In this document: positions 25,624-32,998 of the stretch, piece by piece
Layout: every line of letters starts with the position of its first letter
How positions within the stretch are numbered: position 1 is the first letter of the stretch
Source: Flavobacteriia bacterium
GTDB lineage: Bacteria; Bacteroidota; Bacteroidia; Flavobacteriales_D; Crocinitomicaceae
Assembly (NCBI GenBank): GCA_947455515.1
Contig: CANGOF010000022.1
Location: 1 to 32,998 of the forward strand
DNA length: 32,998 nt
Reading direction: 5' to 3'
Translations under genes and position numbers: made by a program
Notes under the pieces: model-generated
What the model was told of the DNA's origin: nothing
Database searches by the model: none
The model's input: only the letters and a program-made list of their open reading frames with translations

Positions 25624-26238
25624 CTATCCCCTATAAAAATTCATTTCATCCACATACTTTCTAACCTCTTCGGTTAATAAATACTGAACTTCTTTCTTGT
25701 TTTTAATGGCTTGTCGAATGTACGTGGAAGATATTTTCATCATCGGAGCATCGAAACAAAAATGTGCCGTTGGAAATTGCTTCACTAAGGCTTGATGATT
25801 GTTCTCAAATCCTGTTTCTTCCAATTCTTGCGCTGTCAACACCCTTGGGTATACAAACATTGGATAAGTATCTCTGATGATTTCGTAGTTTTTCCACTTG
25901 GTAAATCCACGTAAATTATCTTCTCCAATAATGAGTGAAAATTGGTGTTTTGGATGTTTTTCTTTTAAGTAGGCTAAAGTATCAATCGTGTAATTTGGTT
26001 GTGGCATCTTAAATTCAATGTCACAGGCTTTTAAGCGATCGTTATTCTCCACTGCTAATTGCACCAAGGCTAAACGATGGTGGTCAGCCAATAAAGTGGA
26101 TTTTTGTTTTAAAGGGTTTTGCGGTGTAACTACCAACCAAATTTGATCCAACTCTGGTAAGTTCGCAAAATAATTTGCAATGACTAAATGACCTATGTGT
26201 ATAGGGTTGAATGTCCCAAAAAATAAGCCGATACGCAT
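25624..26238 (-). CDS. nadD: Nicotinate-nucleotide adenylyltransferase
   Basis: A 204-residue cytoplasmic enzyme of NAD synthesis that joins ATP and nicotinate mononucleotide to form deamido-NAD. The nucleotidyltransferase signature GTFNPIHIGH is at residues 8-17, and the C-terminal ISSTYIRQAI motif is present. Length is typical. The gene sits 3 bases after gmk and 2 bases before the acyltransferase gene, within a nearly gapless operon. Confidence 0.97.
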   Translation of the reverse strand: MRIGLFFGTFNPIHIGHLVIANYFANLPELDQIWLVVTPQNPLKQKSTLLADHHRLALVQLAVENNDRLKACDIEFKMPQPNYTIDTLAYLKEKHPKHQFSLIIGEDNLRGFTKWKNYEIIRDTYPMFVYPRVLTAQELEETGFENNHQALVKQFPTAHFCFDAPMMKISSTYIRQAIKNKKEVQYLLTEEVRKYVDEMNFYRG

Positions 26239-26241
26239 AAT

Positions 26242-26823
26242 CTAAGAGTTCAAGAAATTAGTAACAATCTCCTCCGCTTTCAAACAGGCATTCTCCAAAT
26301 TGTCGTTTTCTAAAATCTCATCAAATTTGTATGCTAAAGCTAATTCTTCTTCTGCACGTGCCATACGCATTTGGATTTTTTCTTCCGTCTCCGTGCTTCG
26401 AGAACGTAAACGTCGTTCTAATTCTCCAATCGATGGCGCTTGCACAAAAATAGATAAGGCTTGTTGTCCTAATTTGCTTTTAATATTGATCCCGCCAAGC
26501 ACATCTACATCAAATACTACCACTTTACCTTCACTCCATAGTTTCTCAACTACTTCGTGTAAGGTTCCATAATAATTGTTCGCATACACTTCTTCCCATT
26601 CTAAAAAAGCATCTTCTTCTATCTTCTTTTTAAAGCCTTCTACACCTAAAAAATGGTAGTCTTTTCCATCTACTTCTCCTGTTCTTGGTTCTCTACTACA
26701 AGCGGAAATAGAAAATACCAATTTTGGAAATTTCTCTAATAAATAACGTACAATGGTAGTTTTGCCTGCCCCTGATGGTGCGGAAAACAAAATGCTTTTT
26801 CCAGTGATTTTTGTTGTATTCAT
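26242..26823 (-). CDS. gmk: Guanylate kinase
   Basis: A 193-residue kinase converting GMP to GDP with ATP. The P-loop SAPSGAGKTT is at about 14-23, and the GMP-binding block SREPRTGEVDGKDYHF at about 42-57. FLEWEEVYANNYYGT and VVFDVDVLGG complete the core. It is preceded by a 96-base spacer with three tandem 20-base repeats and followed closely by nadD. The order yicC-gmk-nadD is common in Bacteroidota. Confidence 0.97.
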   Translation of the reverse strand: MNTTKITGKSILFSAPSGAGKTTIVRYLLEKFPKLVFSISACSREPRTGEVDGKDYHFLGVEGFKKKIEEDAFLEWEEVYANNYYGTLHEVVEKLWSEGKVVVFDVDVLGGINIKSKLGQQALSIFVQAPSIGELERRLRSRSTETEEKIQMRMARAEEELALAYKFDEILENDNLENACLKAEEIVTNFLNS

Positions 26824-26858
26824 TCTTTTATCAATAAGTCTTAGTATGATTTGCCTTT

Positions 26859-26918
26859 CGGTTGAGCGAAGTCATGTCCGGCTGAACGAAGTCATGTCGG
26901 GCTGAGCGAAGTCGAAGC
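26859..26918. repeat. Three tandem 20-base repeats between yicC and gmk
   Basis: Three consecutive 20-base units (starting at 26859, 26879 and 26899) have the form cGGcTGAgCGAAGTCatgtC. The third ends as GTCGAAGC and runs up to the yicC stop codon. On the coding strand the third unit reads GCTTCGACTTCGCTCAGCCC. This sequence resembles short elements scattered between genes in many Bacteroidota genomes. Its role is unknown. Confidence 0.8.
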
Positions 26919-26919
26919 C

Positions 26920-27792
26920 CTATAACGTGTTCAATACTTGTTCTTTAATCTTCTCCAGAGAATCTTTCATGTCTACCACAATTTTTTGCAATTCCACGTG
27001 GTAACTTTTACTTCCTAAAGTATTAATTTCTCTACCTAATTCTTGGGTAATAAATCCAAGTTTTTTACCAGCTGCTGGAAGAACCATCGTTTCTAAAAAG
27101 TAATCTAAGTGATTTGCTAAACGCATTTTTTCTTCAGAAACATCTAATTTTTCGATGTAATAAATCAATTCTTGTTGAAAGCGATTTTCATCATAACCTG
27201 CTACTGCACCAGCTTCTTCCAATCCTTTTCGCATACGCTCTTTGATGGTGTCGATACGAACGGTTTCGAAGGTGTCTACTTGTTTCAATAGGGAACGAAT
27301 TTCTTCGATACGATCCGTAAACTCTTTCTCTAACGCTAAACCTTCTTGACGACGGAAGGTGTTGAAATTCACACAAGCCTCGGCAACCATCGTATGTAAA
27401 AAAGCAAACTCTTCTTCACTAATTGTTGTGTCCTTGGTTTGTGTGTAAATATCGGGCATACGCAACAACATCGCCAAATAATCGGAACTTGTTTCGCCAA
27501 TTAATTCGTTGGTGTCTTTTAAATCTTTGTAATATGCTTGTGCCAATTCTTTGTTTATCTCTACCGACTTTGAAGCACCAACGGTCTCCACTTGAATGTT
27601 TAATTCAACTTTCCCTCTGTCTAATGCGTTGGTAATGTATTGACGGATTTCTAATTCTTTTTCTCTATAAGGACCAGCTATACGGGTATATAGGTCCATA
27701 CTTTTACTATTCAACGATTTGATTTCTACGCTGATTTTTTTATCTTCAAAGTTACCAAAAGCTTTTCCGTAACCTGTCATTGAATGTAACAT
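26920..27792 (-). CDS. yicC: YicC/YloC-family endoribonuclease
   Basis: A 290-residue protein opening with the family signature MLHSMTGYGKA and closing with a C-terminal domain that includes KKLGFITQELGREINTLGSK. Members of this family (E. coli YicC, B. subtilis YloC) are cytoplasmic endoribonucleases. The gene heads the leftward run toward gmk and nadD, with a 96-base repeat-bearing spacer before gmk. A possible promoter (TTG at 27854-27852, TATTCTTTG at 27831-27823, read on its strand) lies 30 bases upstream, but the -7 spacing is one base off consensus. Confidence 0.93.
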   Translation of the reverse strand: MLHSMTGYGKAFGNFEDKKISVEIKSLNSKSMDLYTRIAGPYREKELEIRQYITNALDRGKVELNIQVETVGASKSVEINKELAQAYYKDLKDTNELIGETSSDYLAMLLRMPDIYTQTKDTTISEEEFAFLHTMVAEACVNFNTFRRQEGLALEKEFTDRIEEIRSLLKQVDTFETVRIDTIKERMRKGLEEAGAVAGYDENRFQQELIYYIEKLDVSEEKMRLANHLDYFLETMVLPAAGKKLGFITQELGREINTLGSKSYHVELQKIVVDMKDSLEKIKEQVLNTL

Positions 27793-27943
27793 ATACTCTA
27801 TTATTTGAGAGTAAATTTACCACAAAGAATAACTTTTTGGATGCATCTTTCCAACTATTTTTAGGCGAACTTGTTTTTCAAGCATCCGACTTCCTACATA
27901 TTTCGTAATTTAGTAGCATAATACTTTAAAAATCTATTCAGAA

Positions 27944-28894
27944 ATGAAAGTTATCGATCACTTAAAAGAAGCGAAATCTACTTTATTTTCTTTCGAAATA
28001 CTTCCTCCATTAAAAGGAAAAAGCATTCAATCCATTTACGATGGTATCGATCCTTTGATGGAATTTAAACCAAAATACATCAACGTTACTTACCACCGTG
28101 AAGAGTATATTTTCAAGGAAAGAGATAACGGATTATTGGAAAAAATATCTATTCGTAAGCGTCCAGGAACCGTTGGTATCTGTGCGGCAATCATGAATAA
28201 ATACCATGTAGATGCAGTTCCTCATTTAATTTGTGGTGGTTTTAGCAAGGAAGAAACGGAAAATGCCTTGATCGATTTACAATTCTTAGGGATTGATAAT
28301 GTATTGGCACTTCGTGGCGATTCTATCAAAACCGAAAGTACGTTCAAGCCTCATCCATCTGGGCATGCATACGCTGTAGACTTAATCAAACAAGTGGTGG
28401 AAATGAATACTGGAAATTATATCACCGAAGATTTTCAATTAGAGCCAACGAATTATTGTATTGGTACTGCTGGTTATCCTGAAAAACACTTCGAAGCGAT
28501 GAATCTTTCCACAGATTTATTGTATTTGAAAGCGAAAGTGGATGCTGGAGCTGAGTATATTGTTACGCAAATGTTTTTTGATAATAAAAAATATTTTGAT
28601 TTTGTAGAAGCTTGTCGTGCAATAGGGATTACTGTTCCAATTTTACCAGGAATTAAACCAATAAAAACTTTAAATCACATTACCTTTTTACCAAAATTAT
28701 TTCATATCGATTATCCGGAAGCTTTAGCAAAAGAATTGTTAAAATGTAAAGATAATCAGTCGGTTAAAGAACTTGGTATTGAATGGGGAATAGCACAATC
28801 CAAAGAATTGAAAGCACAAAATGTTCCTGGAATTCACTATTACACCATGTCTAATTCAGATGAAGTAAAAGCAATTGCTTCGGAAGTATTTTAA
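27944..28894 (+). CDS. metF: 5,10-methylenetetrahydrofolate reductase
   Basis: A 316-residue FAD enzyme reducing methylene-tetrahydrofolate to methyl-tetrahydrofolate, the methyl donor for methionine synthesis. The TIM-barrel strand SFEILPP carries Glu18, equivalent to the catalytic glutamate of E. coli MetF. NVTYH, VLALRGD, CIGTAGYPEKH and AEYIVTQMFFD are family motifs. Length is close to the bacterial norm. The 150-base spacer to the divergent yicC gene shows no clear promoter box on this strand and no recognisable riboswitch. A small secreted-protein gene follows after 8 bases. Confidence 0.96.
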   Translation: MKVIDHLKEAKSTLFSFEILPPLKGKSIQSIYDGIDPLMEFKPKYINVTYHREEYIFKERDNGLLEKISIRKRPGTVGICAAIMNKYHVDAVPHLICGGFSKEETENALIDLQFLGIDNVLALRGDSIKTESTFKPHPSGHAYAVDLIKQVVEMNTGNYITEDFQLEPTNYCIGTAGYPEKHFEAMNLSTDLLYLKAKVDAGAEYIVTQMFFDNKKYFDFVEACRAIGITVPILPGIKPIKTLNHITFLPKLFHIDYPEALAKELLKCKDNQSVKELGIEWGIAQSKELKAQNVPGIHYYTMSNSDEVKAIASEVF

Positions 28895-28902
28895 TAAAAA
28901 TT

Positions 28903-29442
28903 ATGCGCTACTACTTTGTCATTTGTTTATTCGTTTTAGTTAATTTCTTCTCTTTTTCTCAAAAAAATCACATTCAACTTACGAATGGATTATTGGTGGG
29001 TCAATTAGACCGTCCGGAAGAAAAGTTTTCGTTAGAAATTAATTTATCAGAAATTTTTTCGAGCGAAAAAATTCATATTATTCCTTCCTTAAATTTATTA
29101 AAACAAGGTGAAATTCCATCTGTTTTAGTTTCGGATAGTATTTCTAATATTCTTAAAACGAAAAATGTAGACACGTACATACTTGTTTCTGTTCGTGGTT
29201 TTGATAAGAATTTTAAACTTTCATCGCATTTCGAACCTTTGGCTACCGAATTAGCTTCAAGTCACCTATTTCCACTTTTTCGAGACGACATTATCTCTGT
29301 TACGTTTGAATTTACTATTTATAGAAACGGACAAATGACAGCAAATGAGTTGCTAAAATTGAAAAATGTAGACTCAAAAGATAAGGTGATGAAAAAATTA
29401 CGCAAGAAATTACCTAAAATGATTCGTCGTTGGAAGGTGTGA
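28903..29442 (+). CDS. Small secreted protein of unknown function
   Basis: 179 residues, beginning with a clear signal peptide (MRYYFVICLFVLVNFFSFSQ, cleavage near Ser/Gln 19-20), so the mature part of about 160 residues is likely periplasmic. It contains no cysteines in the mature region and has a very basic end (KVMKKLRKKLPKMIRRWKV). The middle shows alternating strand-like segments (VDTYILVSVRGF, IISVTFEFTIY). No family was recognised. It is co-directional with metF at 8 bases, so it is probably co-transcribed, but a shared function is not implied. Its stop converges with that of the next gene at 34 bases. Confidence 0.75.
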   Translation: MRYYFVICLFVLVNFFSFSQKNHIQLTNGLLVGQLDRPEEKFSLEINLSEIFSSEKIHIIPSLNLLKQGEIPSVLVSDSISNILKTKNVDTYILVSVRGFDKNFKLSSHFEPLATELASSHLFPLFRDDIISVTFEFTIYRNGQMTANELLKLKNVDSKDKVMKKLRKKLPKMIRRWKV

Positions 29443-29476
29443 TAACCAATTAATAAATAACTGGAAGAGGAATTTT

Positions 29477-30091
29477 TTAATCCTCTACTCCAATTCGATA
29501 TAACAATCCAGTTATTCCAAGATTTATTGCGAATACATGATCTGTCCTATCATTTGAGGTTGCATATTTATAATATTCTCCGTAAATCGTTAATCCGATA
29601 TGTTTTTTAATGGGAACTATTATTCCACTATTAACGAATAATTTTGTTGCATTATGATTGACCTTTTTAAATTCATAATTATATGATGTCTCATCAAGTA
29701 AAACATAATATCTACCTCCCAATGAAAGAAAAGGTATTAATTTATTTTCATTTACCGTAAATGCAAATCCAAATTGACTTCCAAATCCAATAGAATTTGT
29801 TTGTGAGTTGGTATTCGAGTTTACAACTAATTCCATCCCTGGACCAATAAACACATTTTTTACAACAAAATAATTATATGTTGAAGAAATGAATAAATTA
29901 CTTACTGAATATTGGTCTGTATAATAACCTCCACTAACACTTTTGTTTTCAGTAGTATTTTTTTGTGTGAAACTTCCGCTTAGTGAAAGCATAGACGACC
30001 CTTTTCCTGTAGGAATATCTTGTGCTTGAAATTTATTTAGAAATATTAATGTAAATAATTGAAATGTAATAATTTTAAAAGTTTGTTTCAT
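29477..30091 (-). CDS. Small outer-membrane beta-barrel protein
   Basis: 204 residues with a signal peptide (about 1-23, ending FQAQ). The mature protein has alternating beta strands rich in Ser, Asn, Tyr and Gly, including GSSMLSLSGSF, SSTYNYFVVKNVFIGPGMEL, FGSQFGFAFTV and GLTIYGEYYKY, as expected for an eight-stranded OmpA/OprF-like barrel. It ends GITGLLYRIGVED, without a clean aromatic C-terminal residue. It lies 33 bases downstream of sprA on the same strand and could be co-transcribed. Function is unknown; a structural or accessory outer-membrane role is an inference. Confidence 0.75.
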   Translation of the reverse strand: MKQTFKIITFQLFTLIFLNKFQAQDIPTGKGSSMLSLSGSFTQKNTTENKSVSGGYYTDQYSVSNLFISSTYNYFVVKNVFIGPGMELVVNSNTNSQTNSIGFGSQFGFAFTVNENKLIPFLSLGGRYYVLLDETSYNYEFKKVNHNATKLFVNSGIIVPIKKHIGLTIYGEYYKYATSNDRTDHVFAINLGITGLLYRIGVED

Positions 30092-30124
30092 TTTTTTGAT
30101 TATTAGAACGTACTTGTATCTTTT

Positions 30125-32998
30125 CTATATTCCCGCTAAATTCAACCTTAATTTTAATCCTCCACTGGTATTTGAAGTTGGGTAGGAAGTCGCGACTTTA
30201 GGTCGGTTGATTACCTGATCGTAATACATCATCAACGTTAAGTTTGGACCGAGATTATAATCGATAGAAGATTTAATGGAAATTACCATTTGACCAGCAG
30301 TAGCCTGATTTGTGTTCTCCACAATTTTTCGAATAACGGTAAAATTATCTCTGAACGAAAAGTCAAAACGAATATTTAAGTCGTTCTCTGGTATTTTACC
30401 CTGAATCTTAAATGGGAATTTTACTTTAGAGAATTTTACTCCAGAACCAATCACCCATTCTTTTGAAAGAATCTCAGTCACTTGTTGGTTGCTCAAAGCC
30501 AAAGAGGAATTGCGATCTTTTTTGTATTCTAATTTAGTAATCAATCCTTGACCTAAGAAATTCCAAGTTGCATCAATACCAAATAATGGAGAAAAACGCT
30601 CTGTCAACGCCACGTTCTGAATTTGTCGCTCTGCAATGAAGTTATTATTCAAATCAAAAGTGGAAGGATTACCATTTGCGTCAACTTGTGCTTTTAAGTT
30701 AGTTTGAATACCCGAAATACTAACACTCGAAGAATACGCATGGCGCAAGGTAATGTTCTTCGTTCGTTTCTTAAAAAACTCCATTTTTGAGAACCCATTA
30801 TAGTTAATTGACCAGTTAGGTAATGGAATCGCTGATAATGGATTAATGTTTCTTGTCGATGTTTTATTGTTCGTGTACGACGTTAAGAAAGCACCTATTA
30901 ATACTTCTTGTTGTGTAGCTCCATATCCTTTGCTAAATCCGCTTTTAGCTGCATCCGAATTAACGTTTTTAGCTCCTAATAATTGACTCACCACTGCTCG
31001 ATTATCTCTCAAAGCATCAAACGAAGCAGAATGGTAATCTGTACCAGAGGACATCAATGAAGATCGTAGAGCAATCGTTGAATAAGTCAAGGTTCCAGTC
31101 TCCACCAAACTCTGATTTTGATAACTTTTGGTCGTATCACTCCAACGGAAGAAATCACTGGAATTCATGGTGTAATTACGATTAAAGGAAAGTTCGATAG
31201 AAACATCTTTCAATGGTTCTACCGTAATCCTTCCTGAAATGTTTTGAGAATGGGTTAAGGTGTGTTGCTTATTTAACGCTGGATTCTTAACCAACCAATT
31301 GTTATCAGCTGCTGTTCTGGCAAAATCATACGAAGTTTTTTGTCCAGACAAGTCATACGTTTGCTGACCAAACAAGAAACCTGTCAAAGCACCTGGAGTA
31401 GAAGCTGGTAAACCTAAATAACGCGTTTCTAAATTATATCCAGGTAATAAGGTTCCATCATTTAATGCATAGGTTCCTGAAACCGAACGAACGCTCATAA
31501 CAGCGCGACCAACCGTACCAATTATAGGATTTACTGGTTGCTTTTCGCGTTTAGCCTTGCGCGCTTCTCTTTTTTCTTTTCGAAGAACACGTCGACGAAT
31601 TCGATCTTCCTTTCGTTTCTCTCTTCTTGTTAATTGGTCATATGGTTTACCAAAAGAAGTGACATTCGGATCAAATTTGGCAGGTTTTTTCTCTGGTGTC
31701 TGCGCATTCGAACCAACTTGAGCGCGCGTAGAGGTCTTTCCACCATCGATAATTTTCTTTAAATATGGCACCTTAGAATAAAAATTCGTCAAATTCAAAG
31801 TCGTAGTCATATTTACGACACGACTATTCTGAACAGTATTCCCATACGCACTTTGACCAAGTGGTGCTCGTTGCCAGTTGAAAGTACCACTGTATTTAGC
31901 GGAAGCTGTTACCCAATCTAATAATGGTATTTTATCGAATGGTAAATTATAACTAAATGCATAATCATGCGTGTAATCCATTGTTTTACCTAAGGTCGTC
32001 AATTGACGTTTAATAGTATCTAAGAAAATTTGATACCCTACTGGGTCTTCCTTTTTGTTTACCCTTCCATTCGATTCGTCAAAAATTGCCCTATCCGTTG
32101 CATTAAAGGTAAATTTCAAGTTCTTCGTAATGTCGTAACCCAACATATACGAACGATTCCAGGTGAAAGATTTTACATACACAGGTGTAAATTCATAGGT
32201 AGGAGCAAGGTTATTTCTCACCTTACGTTCATTGTAATTTCTTAATAAATCATTATTTATCGAAATCGTTTTTGGAGTCAAATACAAATTGGCATCTTTA
32301 ATAATATTCCACCATTTTGATTTCTGCATGAACTTCACATTTTTAAAAGGTTCAATTGGCTTTGCGGTGAAACTATAGCTGTAGGTTAAAGCACTTTTCC
32401 ACGTCTGAGTACGGTCAAATTCAGTATTAAAATCGCGTTTGTAAATTTCATTGTATCCATAACTTGCCGAAAAGTTGGAAATATTCCAAAAATGAGGTTT
32501 AGAATCAGGATTTGCTTCTTTGCGGACATTAGTGAAATTATAGGATTTTCTTTCTGTAAAATCTTGACCTGTTTTAGCACGTTGGTTTTTTTCTGATAAT
32601 GAATAATCGTTAAGCTTAATATCTGGATTGAATGGATCATATTCTGGGTTGATAATTCCTAAGTTATATCCATAGAAAAATGGCAAAGATATTTTCATTT
32701 TGTTTCCTAAGAATTGTCCAAGTTGCATCGTTGTATTAAAGTCAAAACCCATTTGCTCGTTACGTTGACGTTCTTGTACCCGACTTTCAATCGTTCCCCA
32801 GTTTACCCCAGCATAATTTCCAGAAACAGAAACATTCGCAAAATCAGCCGCTTGAACCTGCATTCGAGCTACTGCTGCAGAACCCCCATTGTTTTGAAAG
32901 TCTGTTAAACGCAACTCATTGATCCAAATATTTCCACATTTAGGTAATCCGTCGTCTTTCCATAATTTATTATTATCGATAGCGGGATTACGCACCCC
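30125..32998 (-). CDS. sprA: T9SS outer-membrane translocon SprA, C-terminal part (gene cut by window edge)
   Basis: 957 codons are visible; the 5' end lies beyond 32998, so no true start is present. SprA (Sov in Porphyromonas) is the giant 36-stranded barrel that forms the T9SS export channel and is needed for gliding motility. The segment GNIWINELRLTDF near the visible beginning, followed by VARMQVQAADFANVSVSGNY, is typical of the SprA middle region. The rest is long beta-strand sequence with W, Y and F at regular intervals. A strongly basic stretch (about 31550-31640, RREKRKEDRIRRRVLRKEKR and onward) interrupts the strands, probably as a loop. Whole family members are about 2,300-2,500 residues, so roughly 40 percent is seen. 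Confidence 0.93.
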   Translation of the reverse strand, partial: GVRNPAIDNNKLWKDDGLPKCGNIWINELRLTDFQNNGGSAAVARMQVQAADFANVSVSGNYAGVNWGTIESRVQERQRNEQMGFDFNTTMQLGQFLGNKMKISLPFFYGYNLGIINPEYDPFNPDIKLNDYSLSEKNQRAKTGQDFTERKSYNFTNVRKEANPDSKPHFWNISNFSASYGYNEIYKRDFNTEFDRTQTWKSALTYSYSFTAKPIEPFKNVKFMQKSKWWNIIKDANLYLTPKTISINNDLLRNYNERKVRNNLAPTYEFTPVYVKSFTWNRSYMLGYDITKNLKFTFNATDRAIFDESNGRVNKKEDPVGYQIFLDTIKRQLTTLGKTMDYTHDYAFSYNLPFDKIPLLDWVTASAKYSGTFNWQRAPLGQSAYGNTVQNSRVVNMTTTLNLTNFYSKVPYLKKIIDGGKTSTRAQVGSNAQTPEKKPAKFDPNVTSFGKPYDQLTRREKRKEDRIRRRVLRKEKREARKAKREKQPVNPIIGTVGRAVMSVRSVSGTYALNDGTLLPGYNLETRYLGLPASTPGALTGFLFGQQTYDLSGQKTSYDFARTAADNNWLVKNPALNKQHTLTHSQNISGRITVEPLKDVSIELSFNRNYTMNSSDFFRWSDTTKSYQNQSLVETGTLTYSTIALRSSLMSSGTDYHSASFDALRDNRAVVSQLLGAKNVNSDAAKSGFSKGYGATQQEVLIGAFLTSYTNNKTSTRNINPLSAIPLPNWSINYNGFSKMEFFKKRTKNITLRHAYSSSVSISGIQTNLKAQVDANGNPSTFDLNNNFIAERQIQNVALTERFSPLFGIDATWNFLGQGLITKLEYKKDRNSSLALSNQQVTEILSKEWVIGSGVKFSKVKFPFKIQGKIPENDLNIRFDFSFRDNFTVIRKIVENTNQATAGQMVISIKSSIDYNLGPNLTLMMYYDQVINRPKVATSYPTSNTSGGLKLRLNLAGI

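Noticed and set aside
26859-26918. Possible CRISPR-like array
   Set aside because: The 20-base units are directly adjacent without unique spacers and there are no cas genes.
27793-27943. Possible methionine-related riboswitch upstream of metF
   Set aside because: Only short inverted repeats (CTTG/CAAG, GGATGC/GCATCC) are present; no conserved SAM-riboswitch core could be found.

Overview
The window comes from a Bacteroidota chromosome, most likely order Flavobacteriales, and a Crocinitomicaceae/Fluviicola-like host is a reasonable guess. The evidence is the high A+T content, promoter-like TAnnTTTG boxes, A-rich leaders in place of Shine-Dalgarno sites, and type IX secretion (T9SS) and gliding components: the C-terminal part of the translocon SprA and a 2,359-residue cell-surface protein with a type B (gliding-motility) C-terminal sorting domain. 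No rRNA, tRNA, CRISPR array, prophage or insertion sequence was recognised.

Layout. (1) Positions 1-1140: the start of a leftward gene (possibly RNase R), a ferritin with its terminator, and a 340-base gene-free stretch holding a hairpin-rich, possibly dispersed element. (2) 1141-5064: a 1,307-residue signalling protein with a periplasmic beta-propeller sensor, one membrane helix, a coiled coil, a class III nucleotidyl cyclase with adenylate-type residues, and a C-terminal HD phosphohydrolase-like domain. (3) 5070-17988, leftward: a tightly packed seven-gene run. In transcription order it holds an orphan LuxR-type response regulator, a PorV/PorQ-like outer-membrane barrel, a helix-hairpin-helix plus beta-barrel protein, the giant T9SS surface protein, a stand-alone glutamine amidotransferase, a fused SpmA-SpmB membrane protein and a small protein made of four exact-length 25-residue repeats.

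(4) 18193-21376, rightward housekeeping: rplU-rpmA (bL21/bL27) with promoter and terminator, serS, a palindromic repeat, and fbp with a terminator. (5) 21379-27792, leftward: yicC, a 20-base tandem repeat, gmk, nadD, an MBOAT/AlgI-like acyltransferase, an AlgJ/AlgX-like partner and a gamma-glutamyltransferase, the last five nearly without gaps. (6) 27944-29442, rightward: metF and a small secreted protein of unknown function. (7) 29477-32998, leftward: a small beta-barrel protein downstream of sprA, whose 5' part lies outside the window.

Much of the window concerns the cell envelope: T9SS export, outer-membrane barrels, a surface adhesin and polymer O-acylation. It is interleaved with conserved housekeeping genes. 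The items that most merit follow-up are the sensor-cyclase-HD fusion, the regulator-led surface-protein operon with its 25-residue-repeat protein, and the two scales of internal duplication in the giant surface protein.
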